Of a stretch of 64,000 bases of DNA, positions 9,912 to 21,900 are shown piece after piece. Made by a program: the position numbers and the translations under genes. Under the pieces are notes generated by a model. It searched no databases and had not been told where the DNA came from. It saw only the letters and a list, made by a program, of their open reading frames with translations. The DNA lies in contig NC_089822.1 in the NCBI RefSeq assembly GCF_035046505.1, positions 269,959,024 to 270,023,023 on the forward strand, in the 5' to 3' direction. The stretch comes from Tiliqua scincoides. Taxonomy: Eukaryota > Chordata > Lepidosauria > Squamata > Scincidae. The first letter of the stretch is position 1. Every line of letters begins with the position of its first letter.

Positions 9912-12900
9912 TCAGGGCTGTTCGCTGTTCACGCTGGCACTGCTGGGTTTGCTGCCACCCCCTTCAGCCCCATTCTGCTGCCTCTGCACCAGCTGCCAGT
10001 AGGTACCCCTCCTCCGCATCAGCTCTGGGTGGGTCCCCTCCTCCTGAATCTCCCCCTCCTTCATGACCAGGATCCGGTCAGCTCTTTCCACGCTGTGAAG
10101 ACGGTGAGAGATGAACAGCACTGAGCGCCCGGCACGAGCTGCCCCCTCGTAGATCTCCTTCTCCACCTGGACAGCAGAAATGGAATTAATTTGCAGAGAG
10201 AAAAAGTGGACCTGGGGCCTTCTCTGCCTGGGGCTGCCTCCCACTTTGCTACCCCCATTGCCTGACCTGGAGGTAATTGCAGTGACATCATCACGTCACC
10301 GCAATCACTTCCAGAACTGCGCCAAGAACTGAAGCCACTTCTGGTGCAATTCTGGGCTGCTTTGGGCTGCCCCCTTTCTCTCCTCTAAGAAAAGATGCAG
10401 CCCATAGTGGCACAGAATCACCCCTGGAGTTGCTGCAATGGGCAACGGGGGTGGGGGCTGAGGCTGGCGGCACTGCCCCATAGGTGTGGCCCCTGAGGCA
10501 TTTGTCCCCTTGCCCCCCCAGGTATGCCACTGGCAGGGAGTCCCCCAACCTACATTCTGCCTCCCCCTCTTGCCATATTCCTGGACTCCAAGCAGAGAAA
10601 CTTAAAAGCTGAGAAGGGATGAAATCTGGTTCAGGCCTGTCCTTCAAGGCCATTGTACAAAGATCAACCAGCATCTGCTCCAGAAATCACTATGTGCCAA
10701 AGGCAGGGAACTGCAAAACTGAACCTGGAGAACAATCAGCTCCAACAAGTGAGCCCAGCCAGGCAGGGAACCTGTGACTGGAATCAGTTGTATGGAGGCA
10801 GAAATCAGGCATTTCCTGATTCCAAGAAGCCATGATGGGGAAAGCTTCACCAGCTAAGTTTCTGCACAGCAAGAAGCTGTTTGAGGCCCTGGAACCCTGG
10901 CAGGGAAACGAGGGGTAATTCTAGCTGTCAAGAACAGCAGGCCTCCAGGCCATCCCACTCTCCCCAGATCACACAGGGAAGTTCCTTCTTGATTTGAATC
11001 TCAGCAGTCAGGCTCAGCAGAAGCAAAACCCAATGAATCCTTCCAAGGATGACAGTGACAGCTTTGTTCCACCATGATTTCACCAACTAAATTTGTAGGT
11101 AGCCAATGCCAATTCTGGTGGGAACAAGATTACAATTCCTAAGGGGTTCTCCTTAAACATAAACATTTTCAGCGCTCTCTTTCTGCCCCCCACTGCCTTC
11201 CTTGCATCCAAGTCACTCACCTGCTGCTGACTCTCTGTATCGAGCGCACTGGTGGCATCATCCAGGATCAGCACTTTGGGGTCTCGGATCAGAGCCCTGG
11301 CAATGGCAACCCCCTGCCTCTGCCCTCCGGAGATCTGGCCCCCCATCTCACCAGCGTCTGCAGAGAGAAACAGAAACTGGGGTGCTTGTGCAGACATTCA
11401 GGATCCTCCAAATATGGCTTCCTGTTGCAACAAAGTTCCAACATCTCTGCTGGCTTCTCTGTTCCTTTCCACACACAATGTCAAGGTGCCAAAGTGTAGC
11501 AGGTCTGGCCTCTTCCCTCTTACATTCATTTCAGTATTTATCCTTATGTTATCAGCACTGTGTGAAACTACAGAATTGTACAGAATGCCCACCACGTTTT
11601 GGCGAAGTATGAAAACAGCTCATTTCATTCTGACCTTATATATTTACCTATAGATTTTAATAGAATGCGTAGGTATTCTATAGCATGCCTACCATGTTTC
11701 ATACTGTGCCAGTAACAAACTCAAACTACAGAATACCTAGGAAATGAGTGCAGATGATTTTGTTTAATATATTGTCTTGAAGTTTTAGGTACGCTATCGC
11801 ACACCTAGGTGTGCTATAAATACCTAAGGGTGCAATCCTAACTCTGACTTGGTCCAGTCTGGGAGGGTCGTAAATGTGCTGCAAAGCACGTTTGTGCCGC
11901 CTGACGAGGAAGCTGTGTCAGTGCATCTAGATGTGCTGATGTGCGGAGGCTGACAAGTCTCTACACCAGTTTCCCCGCAGCCACTTATGTTGGCACGCCT
12001 GTGCCAACACAAGTGGCAAAGGTAGGCGTGGGGGCGGGGGAGAGAGGCATTCCTGGGCAGAGGGAGGGCAGGCGATGGGTGGTCCCGGGGAGGGCGGTCA
12101 GGGAGAAGGAGGTGGGGCTGGGATTCGGCAGTTATGCCAGATCCCAAACCCCATCCCCGGGGGAACGGAAGGGCTTCAAGCCGCTCTGCTCTCCTCAGAC
12201 TTGTGCCACCTCTGGAGGTGGCACAGGTCCGAGGAGACACATAGTGGCCAGCAGTCCTTACCCAGGAGTAAGGGGAAGAGTTTCCCCTTGCCTCTGGCTG
12301 AGCTGCTTCTGGCCACAATCCTGCACTGGTTGCAGCGCAAGCCTTCGGAGGTGGTACAGGTCCGAGGAGACCCATTGTGGCCAGCCGTCCTTACCCAGGA
12401 GTAAGGGGAAGAGTTTCCCCTTGCCTCTGGCTGAGCTGCTTCTGGCCACAATCCTGCACTGGTTCCAGCGCAAGCCTCCTGGCTTGCCTGTTCCAGCACA
12501 TGTTTGGATTGCGCCCTAAGTTTCACACAAAGCCAGTAACACATAAATCAAATGAGAACAAAGACTGTTTGGTTGTGTTCAGCTCTGAAACTCCCTTTCA
12601 CTGGCGATTTCTGCTCAGCATTTTCCAGAGGTGACCTTCAACCTTGATGAGACCTTTCAATTGTACACTTTTCAGAAAGCCTTGTTTAGACTATGCATTA
12701 CCGGGATGACACATCAGCAGATGTGGGGCAGCGGGAGCCACATGTCTGTCACAACATGTAGTTCAGGGCAGGGTGTCTGCATACTTGAAATTGGAACTAG
12801 GAGTTGCTGGGGTTCCTGAGTTGGACCCTCAGCTGGCAGGTTTCCAGCTACATGTTGATTTCAGGGACTGCAACAAAGAGACTGTTACCTGTGTCGTAGC

Positions 12901-15900
12901 CACGGCTCATCTTGTCGATGAACCGGTGCACTCCTATGCGCCGTGATGCCTGCATCACCTCCTCCCGGCTCTGCTCCCCCAAGCCGTAAGCAATGTTCCC
13001 ATGCAGTGACCGAGCAAACAGAACCGGAGTCTGGCTCACTAGCGCCACCTGCGCAGAGGACAAAAGAGCCAGGAGGTTAGGAGGGCCTCTTTATTCTAGA
13101 ACAGGGTTGGACAGACTAGGGGCCCTGGACCTTTAACTTGTATAGAAGAGGGAATTTCAGCAAGTGCAGCTTGTCATCTCATAGCAGACAAGCTGCACCT
13201 GCTGAAATTCTCTCTCCTGTATTGGCAACCTTCAGTCTCGAAAGACTATGGTATCGCGCTCTGAAAGGTGGTTCTGGCACAGCGTCTAGTGTGGCTGAAA
13301 AGGCCAATCCGGGAGTGACAATCCCTTCCACACCGGGAGCAAGTGCAGTCTGTCCCTGGTCTGTCTCCCTGGCTATGGGCCTTCCTTTTTTGCCTCTTAG
13401 CCTCAGACTGTTGGCAAAGTGTCTCTTCAAACTGGGAAAGGCCATGCTGAACAGCCTGCCTCCAAGCGGGCCGCTCAGAGGCCAGGGTTTCCCACTTGTT
13501 GAGGTCCATCCCTAAGGCCTTCAGATCCCTCTTGCAGATGTCCTTGTATCGCAGCTGTGGTCTACCTGTAGGGCGCTTTCCTTGCACGAGTTCTCCATAG
13601 AGGAGATCCTTTGGGATTCGGCCATCATCCATTCTCACGACATGACCAAGCCAACGCAGGCGTCTCTGTTTCAGCAGTGAATACATGCTAGGGATTCCAG
13701 CACGTTCCAGGACTGTGTTGTTTGGAACTTTGTCCTGCCAGGTGATGCCGAGGATGCGTCGGAGGCAGCGCATGTGGAAAGCATTCAGTTTCCTCTCCTG
13801 TTGTGAGCGAAGAGTCCATGACTCGCTGCAGTACAGAAGTGTACTCAGGACGCAAGCTCTGTAGACCTGGATCTTGGTATGTTCCGTCAGCTTCTTGTTG
13901 GACCAGACTCTCTTTGTGAGTCTGGAAAACGTGGTAGCTGCTTTACCGATGCGCTTGTTTAGCTCGGTATCGAGAGAAAGAGTGTCGGAGATCGTTGAGC
14001 CAAGGTACACAAAGTCATGGACAACCTCCAGTTCATGCTCAGAGATTCATGCTCCATTTCATGCTCAGGAGATCTCTCTCCTACACAATTGTTAAAGGTC
14101 CAGGATCCCTAAAGTTGAAAGTTTGCCCACCCGTTCTAGAACCTGACTGCAGGAGAGGGGAGGGGTTAAGAACATAAGAAGAGCCCAGCTGGATCAGGCC
14201 ATAGACCCATACAGTTAAACTTCCTGTATCTCACAGTGGCCCACCAAATGCTTCAGGGAGCACACAAGACAGCAAGACACAACCTGTGTCCTGGTGTCCT
14301 CCCCTGCATCTGACACTCTGAGGTAAGTCTACTTCTAAAATCAGGAGGTTGCATGTAGCCACCATGGTTTGTAACCCATGATGGACTTTTCCTCCAGAAA
14401 TTTGACCAATCCCCTCTTAAAGGTATCTAGGTGAGATGCCATTATCCCTTCCTGCTGCAAGGAGTTCCACAGACCAACCACACACTGAGTAAAGAAATAT
14501 TTTCTTTTGCCTGTCCTAACTCTCCCAACACTCAGTTTTAGCAGACGTCCCCTGGTTCTGGTGTTGTGTGGGAGGGAAAAGAGCATCTCTCTATTCACTC
14601 TGTCCCTCCTGTGATGGTGAGGGGTATCTGCATGGACAGAAGAGGCAATTTTAAGAGGAAACCAAGAAGATGCCCAGAGACTGACACTCTGAAGTATCTG
14701 AAGGGAAAGATGGCAAACAGAGTGACCCAGGAATGTGAGCACAGCCACTGCAGGGAGAAAGCAAAGCCACCAAGGAGCTCCAGGAGGATGAAAGAGACTG
14801 TCCTTTAGGCAGCAAACAGAGGCTTGTGCGGGTCCCAGAGGGGAACTTGAAGGGCTCTTTCATGCTCTAGACCAGTAGTTCTCAAACTGGTTTGTGGGAC
14901 CCACTAGGTGGGTCATGAACCAATTTCAGGTGAGTCCTCATTCATTTCAATATTTTATTTTTAATATATTAGACTTGATGCTACCCTGGCATGTGACTGC
15001 ATTTGGGACATGTTACAGATCTGCACTTTTAACAGGCTACTATGTATATGCTTTTAACAATGATACTTAATGGGACTTACTCCTGGGTAAGTGTGGGTAG
15101 GATTGCAGACTAGGATTGTTAAAAATTTTCCTGCTTGATGATGTCACTTCTGGAAATGACATCACTACCGGTGGGTCCCAAAAGATTCTCATTCTAAAAA
15201 GTGGGCCAAGATGTTAAATGTGTGAGAACCACTGTGCTAGACCTTTATCAGTGTGGGAGCATGTTCTCAATAAGTGGGGAGAGACTCTGGATGGGGCCCT
15301 TCCCTTACCTTCTGATGCAGGAAGTGATGCTCGTATTCACTCAGATCCCTGCCATCCAGCAGCACTTGCCCTCGTTGGGGTACGTAGAACCGCTCCAGCA
15401 GGGCCACCACAGTGCTCTTCCCTGACCCTGAAGGACCCACTAGAGCAGTCACTGTTCCAGGGCGCAGCTCTAGGGTCACTCCCTGTTGGAAAAGGTCATG
15501 GGGGGGTGAGAGAGAAGGCCCCTTCCCATCAGTTCCAGAAAGAGAGAGATCTTGGATGATCTTAGAGAGATCTTGGGGTGGTGGTGGACAGGTCGATGAA
15601 AGTGTCGACCCAATGTGCGGCGGCAGTGAAGAAGGCCAATTCTATGCTTGGGATCATTAGGAAGGGTATTGAGAACAAAACGGTTAGTATTATAATGCCG
15701 TTGTACAAATCGATGGTAAGGCCACACCTGGAGTATTGTGTCCAGTTCTGGTCGCCGCATCTCAAAAAAGACATAGTGGAAATGGAAAAGGTGCAAAAGA
15801 GAGCGACTAAGATGATTACGGGGCTGGGGCACCTTCCTTATGAGGAAAGGCTACGGCGTTTGGGCCTCTTCAGCCTAGAAAAAGAGACGCTTGAGGGGGG

Positions 15901-18900
15901 ACATGATTGAGACATACAAAATTATGCAGGGGATGGACAGAGTGGATAGGGAGATGCTCTTTACACTCTCACATAATACCAGAACCAGGGGACATCCACT
16001 AAAATTGAGTTTTGGGCGGGTTAGGACAGACAAAAGAAAATATTTCTTTACTCAGCGCGTGGTTGGTCTGTGGAACTCCTTGACACAGGATGTGGTGCTG
16101 GCGTCTAGCCTAGACGCCTTTAAAAGGGGATTGGACGAGTTTCTGGAGGAAAAATCTATTATGGGGTACAAGCCATGATGTGTATGCGCAACCTCCTGAT
16201 TTTAGGAATGGGTTAAGTCAGAATGCCAGATGTAGGGGAGAGCACCAGGATGAGGTCTCTTGTTATCTGGTGTGCTCCCTGGGGCATTTGGTGGGCCGCT
16301 GTGAGATACAGGAAGCTGGACTAGATGGGCCTATGGCCTGATCCAGTGGGGCTGTTCTTATGTTCTTATGTTCTTATGAGAACACATGGCACCCCAAGAC
16401 TGCAACCCTTTACACACTTTCCTGGGAGTAAGCCCTACTGTGCTGCAAGCATTACTTCAGAAGAGAACGTTTTCTTGCTTTGTGCCAGCTGACAGCACCT
16501 GCAGTGGTACAGAGCAAGTTAGCCAGGAGTTTGGACCACCTGCATCTCTACTATGATGGGAATGAACAAGGGAAGGGTCTGCCTCACCATCTACTCAATT
16601 GTCTGCTGACACAGGGTGCAAGAGAGGGATCACTTGCAGACTTTTTAAGGCCCATGTCAAATAGCGTGGCCTCCAAAGACAGTATACTGCATGCTCTCCA
16701 ACAGTCATTCCAGGATCACAAAAAACAGCAACCACATTTGCCCTTGTACCAGCCCAGGCAGCCGAGGATGTGCATATGTAATCAATAGTGGCACATGCAT
16801 TTATACGGCAGTGTTATTGTTTGATTCTACAGTATTTTAAATGGCTTTCCAAGGTTTTTGTAATGGCTACACAGTAAAAATTAGACTGGAACACAGCATC
16901 AAGGGAGGGGGCCCAGAGGAGGTCCAGCCTGGTCCCATGGTTTCTCCAAGGCCACCCCAGGTCTGCTCTAGCAGTCAAAGGAGTTTATTTGTTTTATTAA
17001 TTTAAAATATTTTTATACTGCTTTTCTAAAAATCCAAAGCAGTGAAAACTCAAAGAAGTTACCTAATGTTCTACTTAAGCCAAGAAAGAACTGTTTGCTA
17101 GAATGAATGGGGTCTCCACACCAATCATTACAAGACAACTAAAACCCAGACTGCTGTAGGGGCATTGCTCTCCAGCTCATCCTGAGGGATTGGGGCCCCC
17201 TACTCCAGCAAAAACTGTATTTCTTCCTTTCTCATGCCTACTCATAAGTAGCCCAAGTCTTTCCCCCTTCCCTGAACCCTTCTGCCAGTGTTTCCACACA
17301 CACACCAATTTCCCCCTCCAATACCTTGAGCACCAAGGAACTGTTGCTGTCAGGGTAGGAAAACCAAACATCCTGCAGTAGGACATGTCCCCGTAGATCT
17401 GGGGGTGCCAGCATTCCCATGGAGCTGATCTGGGGAGTCCGGTCCATGTATTCAAAAATCTTTTCAGAGGACCCTACAGCTTTTTGCACTTTAGGGTAAA
17501 CAAAGAGGAGGGCCTGGAGGGTAGAGGAAGGAGGGAGTAAGTTGGGGGGACAAAGAAGAGGAAAGGACCATGGGTGTTCTCCCCACCATGACACGCTCCA
17601 TTCCCACTCAGACATGCCGGGTCCCGGGATAGAAGTGGCAGGGGGACATTGCATGTCAGTGACATGTCAGTGCTTCCACCCCACTCCAGTTTCAGACTCA
17701 CATTCACTGCTGAGGAAAACTCCATCTCATAGAGGACAAATGTAACCAGATCTCCGCTGCTCACACTCCCGTGAGTGACAAGGCGGCCCCCGTAGAACAG
17801 AATCCCCACTTTGAGGGCCAGGCCGGAGAGCTGCAGGAGGAAAGTGGGGTTTAGACAGAATCTGCATCCTCTGTTCCTGGAGCCTCAGCCCTCCCCTGCC
17901 TTCAGGGCCCCCTTCCTGTCCCAGAGGACTCAGTCACTGCCCCCTCTTTGCTCCCATCCCTGTCCAGAGAGCCCCAGAGCAGTTGCACCCCTTACGCTGC
18001 TGGTCCATAGGGAGGCAGCATAAGCCACTGCCTCCCACTGGTTGAGCCTGTAGGTCTCCTGCAGCTTCTTCTCGTAGCCCTGGGCGGCTCCATCCTCGTT
18101 GGCAAAGCTGCGGACCGTGGCCATCGCTTGGAAGGTCTCCACCGCCACCTCATTGGCCTTGGCAAGGGACTCCTGGACCTGTAGGGCCAGGCTCTGGGGG
18201 GGAGGGGAAATGACAACACAGAGAGCAAGAAGAGCGACTGACTGTATCTTGCTTCAGCAGAAGTCAATTGTCTTCAGTTAGTTGGCTGCCTGAATTTACT
18301 CACTCACTCACTCACTCACTCATTCACTCACTCACTCACATACATCTCACCTGCAGGCACCCCAGAGCACATACCTGGGGAGGTCAGGGGGGCAAATATC
18401 CTGGGGTGCCACCTGTTGGTGACACTGCAACCCCCTTCCACCCATTTTTCTTCTTTTTTTAAAAGGCCTTTCCAGGCTTTCCAAGGCCTTCTGAAGCTGC
18501 ATGCAGCCTCTCCAGCCCTCAGAAGGCCTCCAGATGCACCCAGTGGGCTGGGGCAGGATGGGGATCCATTTTGTGGTCCTGGCCACGGGTGGCAGAGAGG
18601 CCAGGATCACAATTGCCCCAGAGGTGCTTGTCTGGCCACCGAGGGACGCAGCATGCTGGGCCAGCTGAAGTCTTGGTCCATCTAGTTGTTACCCCTTTTT
18701 GTGGTAACCCCAAAGTTACATCTCTTTGCGAACCAGGCCAAGTGGCATTTTTTTCCAGCTGTGCTCCTCTTACATTTAGCAGAGGGAGAGTAACTACTAT
18801 CCCTCTTCACCCCAGCATAGTATCTTTTCTAATGGCTGTTGCTGGGGTTTCTTCTACATCTTGTTAGGTTGTGAGCCCTTTTGGGTTAGGGAGCCATTTA

Positions 18901-21900
18901 CTGATTTGATTTTCTGTTTAACCCACTTAGGGCCCAATCCTATCCAGCTTTCCAGCACCAGAGCAGCCGCAATACAGCCCCAAAGTAAGGGAACAAATGT
19001 TCCCGTACCTTGAGGAGGCCTCTGTGACTGTCTCCCCACCACAGGATGCAAAGCACACCACATTGGCACAGCTGCACCAGCACTGCAAACTTGGATAGGA
19101 TTTGGCCCAACTTCTTTAATTGAAAAGCACAAAAAAAAATACTATACTCTTAATAATAATAATTTGTCTGTTGACAGCAGGGCTCATCTAGTCTTTTTAC
19201 AGAGGCACATACATACATGCATGTATTGTAGAGGGCTACACGTCAAGCACTGGAGCCAAAGAGGCCACTTGTATCTCTTGTGTTTCAGGTCATAAGAGCA
19301 TACAAGTTGCCTTGCTGAATTCAAACAAAGGAAGCTCATCTAATCCTGTGTCCCAGAGCGGCCCACCAGTTCCCCCACAAAGGGAAGCCCACAAACGTGA
19401 TAAAAGCAAGACCTCTCCTAGGTTTGCCCTTCAGCAACCAAAACCAACCCCACCAGCACACCCTGTGGACCTCCCAAGGGCATTTGTCCAGTCCCTTCCC
19501 AGGAGAGAGGGCATCACATCTGAATGCACCTGCGTGGGACGCAGCTTGGCAAGACATGGCTGGATACCTGGTGGAATTTCCCAGAGAGCTTTGGCACAAG
19601 CAGGATGAAGGGCAGCCCCACAGTGACAAATAGGGCCAGGGGCACAGAGACCCACAGCATGGTCAGGTAGAGGAAGAGTCCCCTCATCAGGTACCACATG
19701 AGTAGGTTCAGGTCCTCGCTCAGGGCTTCGCTCATGGCATCTGTGTCGGTTGTCACACGGGATGTGATGTCACCTGCACAGAAGAGAAGAGTTCATAGGG
19801 GGTGGCAGAGAGGGAGAGAGGAGGAAAGTTCAGGATGGGGCTCCAGAGCAGGACCAGAAGGCTGCAGCAAAGCGATTGTCAATATTTTTCCTCTCTGGTT
19901 ACACTGACTTCTATGGTCTTCTCTACGGTCTTTGCCTCTTGTGACGTCACTTCTGGTTTCCTGGAGACTGTTCCAGGTTCTGTGGCTCTGTTTGTAGGGC
20001 AACTGCCTGTAGAAATGGCAATGCTGGCAGAAAAAGAGGGACAGACAATTTGATATACAGACAGTTGCCCTAGAAACAGAGCCACAGACCCCGGAAGAGT
20101 ATTTCAGCAATTTTCAACTGCTGTGTTTCAAACTTCCATGGCACACCTGCGAAGGTTTTATGGCACACCAAGGAGCTGCAGCACACCAGTTGGAAATGGC
20201 TGCTGTAGAAACTATGGAAGAGAAGTCAAGAAGAGAGCTGTCCAGAACACTTCCTATAATTCTTGATACACTTTCCAAGAAACTCTCTGCTGCCTTCTTG
20301 CCCTCTCCATCAACTCGCCATCTGTGCTCCTCTTCCTCTGGGAAGTTCTGCATCTTGACCTCCACCCAAGAACTGGCGTTTCCTCCCAGGTGACAGACCA
20401 AATCCTGGTCAAATCCCATCTCAGTGGCTCCTTCTGACCTTCACAGCTGCTTCCTCTGAGTCAGACCATCCGTCCAGCTCAGCAGCGTCTCCTCTGCTTG
20501 ACAGCAGCTCTTCAAGGTGATCACATGCAGTGGGGGGGGGGGGGGATCTTTTCCCTGTCCTGCTCCCAGAGATCCTTTTCACTGGGTTGGAGACTTTCTA
20601 CATATGCAGCAGGTGCTCAACCAGTGAGCTGAGACTCCTCCCCCTCAAGGTTCCCTTGGCCGTCTCCACCCATAATATAAGAATAATCTCAACAGTTCAT
20701 GGCCCACCCAACAGGCCTTCATGCCAGGATCATGAAAGAGTGTTAGGTGGACCGAAGTGTGAGAGAGTTCTTGGCAGCCGATGTTTGGATGAGCATGAAG
20801 ACCCACAAGGTGGTGAGTCAGAGAGGGGTGAAGATTTGGCCTTTACCTGTCCGGTTGGCATGGAAGAAGCCAATTTCCTGGCGGATGACGGAGCTGAAGA
20901 CTGAGCCCTGGACACGGGCATGGATCCGGTTCATGGTAGTGTTGTAGAGCCAGTCGCAGAGAAACTCTGTCACAGCACTGAGGGACAGGAGGAAGGCAGG
21001 GTGGGCTCTCTGCCCTCCAGACCCTCTGAATCTCACCCTGGCTCCCTCCAGCCTCAATCCAGCCCCTGCAATCTGCCCCAGCTTTGCCCCTTCCTTCCAT
21101 ACCTGCCCACAGTGAGCAGAGACATCACCAAGAGAGCCTTTGCAAAGGCGGAAGAGGCAGCTTCACTCACTATCCAGTCCGTCACTCGCCCCGTATAGTA
21201 GGGAATCGCCATCTCCCCTGTGGCACAAAAAGACGGACCTCAGGACTACTGGGTCCTGAGGAAAAGGGAATAGCACACAAAAAACTGGGGCTGCATTGAA
21301 GGGGGGAGCGAAGAGCCAGAAGCTGGTTTGAGGTTCACTAGGTAAGCAGTGGGTTGCAGCAAAGTGAGACCTGATCGTGGCTGGCATGCAGAATCGTCTT
21401 GGAATAGCACTGCGATTCATCATGTACTGGAATCCACGCTGAAATTCCAGGGGGAAAGTCCTCCATTCTCCTTATTCAAGAGATCCTTGTTAAAATCTGA
21501 ATATTTTTGGATGGGAGACTGCCTGGGACTACTGGGTGCTGTAGGCTTATACCATAGTCTTTCGAGACTGAAAGGTTGCCAACCATTCTTCTATCCAGAT
21601 TTTTTTCTAATTACGCATCCTACTGGAGGCTGAATGGGCCAGCACTCCCCTGAAAGCCTGCAGCTTAGGGGTGCTCCTGGACTCAGCTTGGAGCCTGGAG
21701 GCCCAGGATTCAGCCATGAATGTAAGTGCTATTGGCCAGCTTTGGCTGATCCACCACCTGCATCTGTTCCATAGCAGATCAGATCTAAGCCTCATGACAC
21801 AAACCTCAGTGATGTCTCAGCTGGACTACTGTGATGTGTGCTACTTGGGGATGCCCTTGAAGACTGCTTGGATGCTTCAGCTGGTCCAAAATGCAGCTAC

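Noticed and set aside
18296-18339. CRISPR-like array
   Set aside because: Simple ACTC microsatellite with no spacers; vertebrate DNA.
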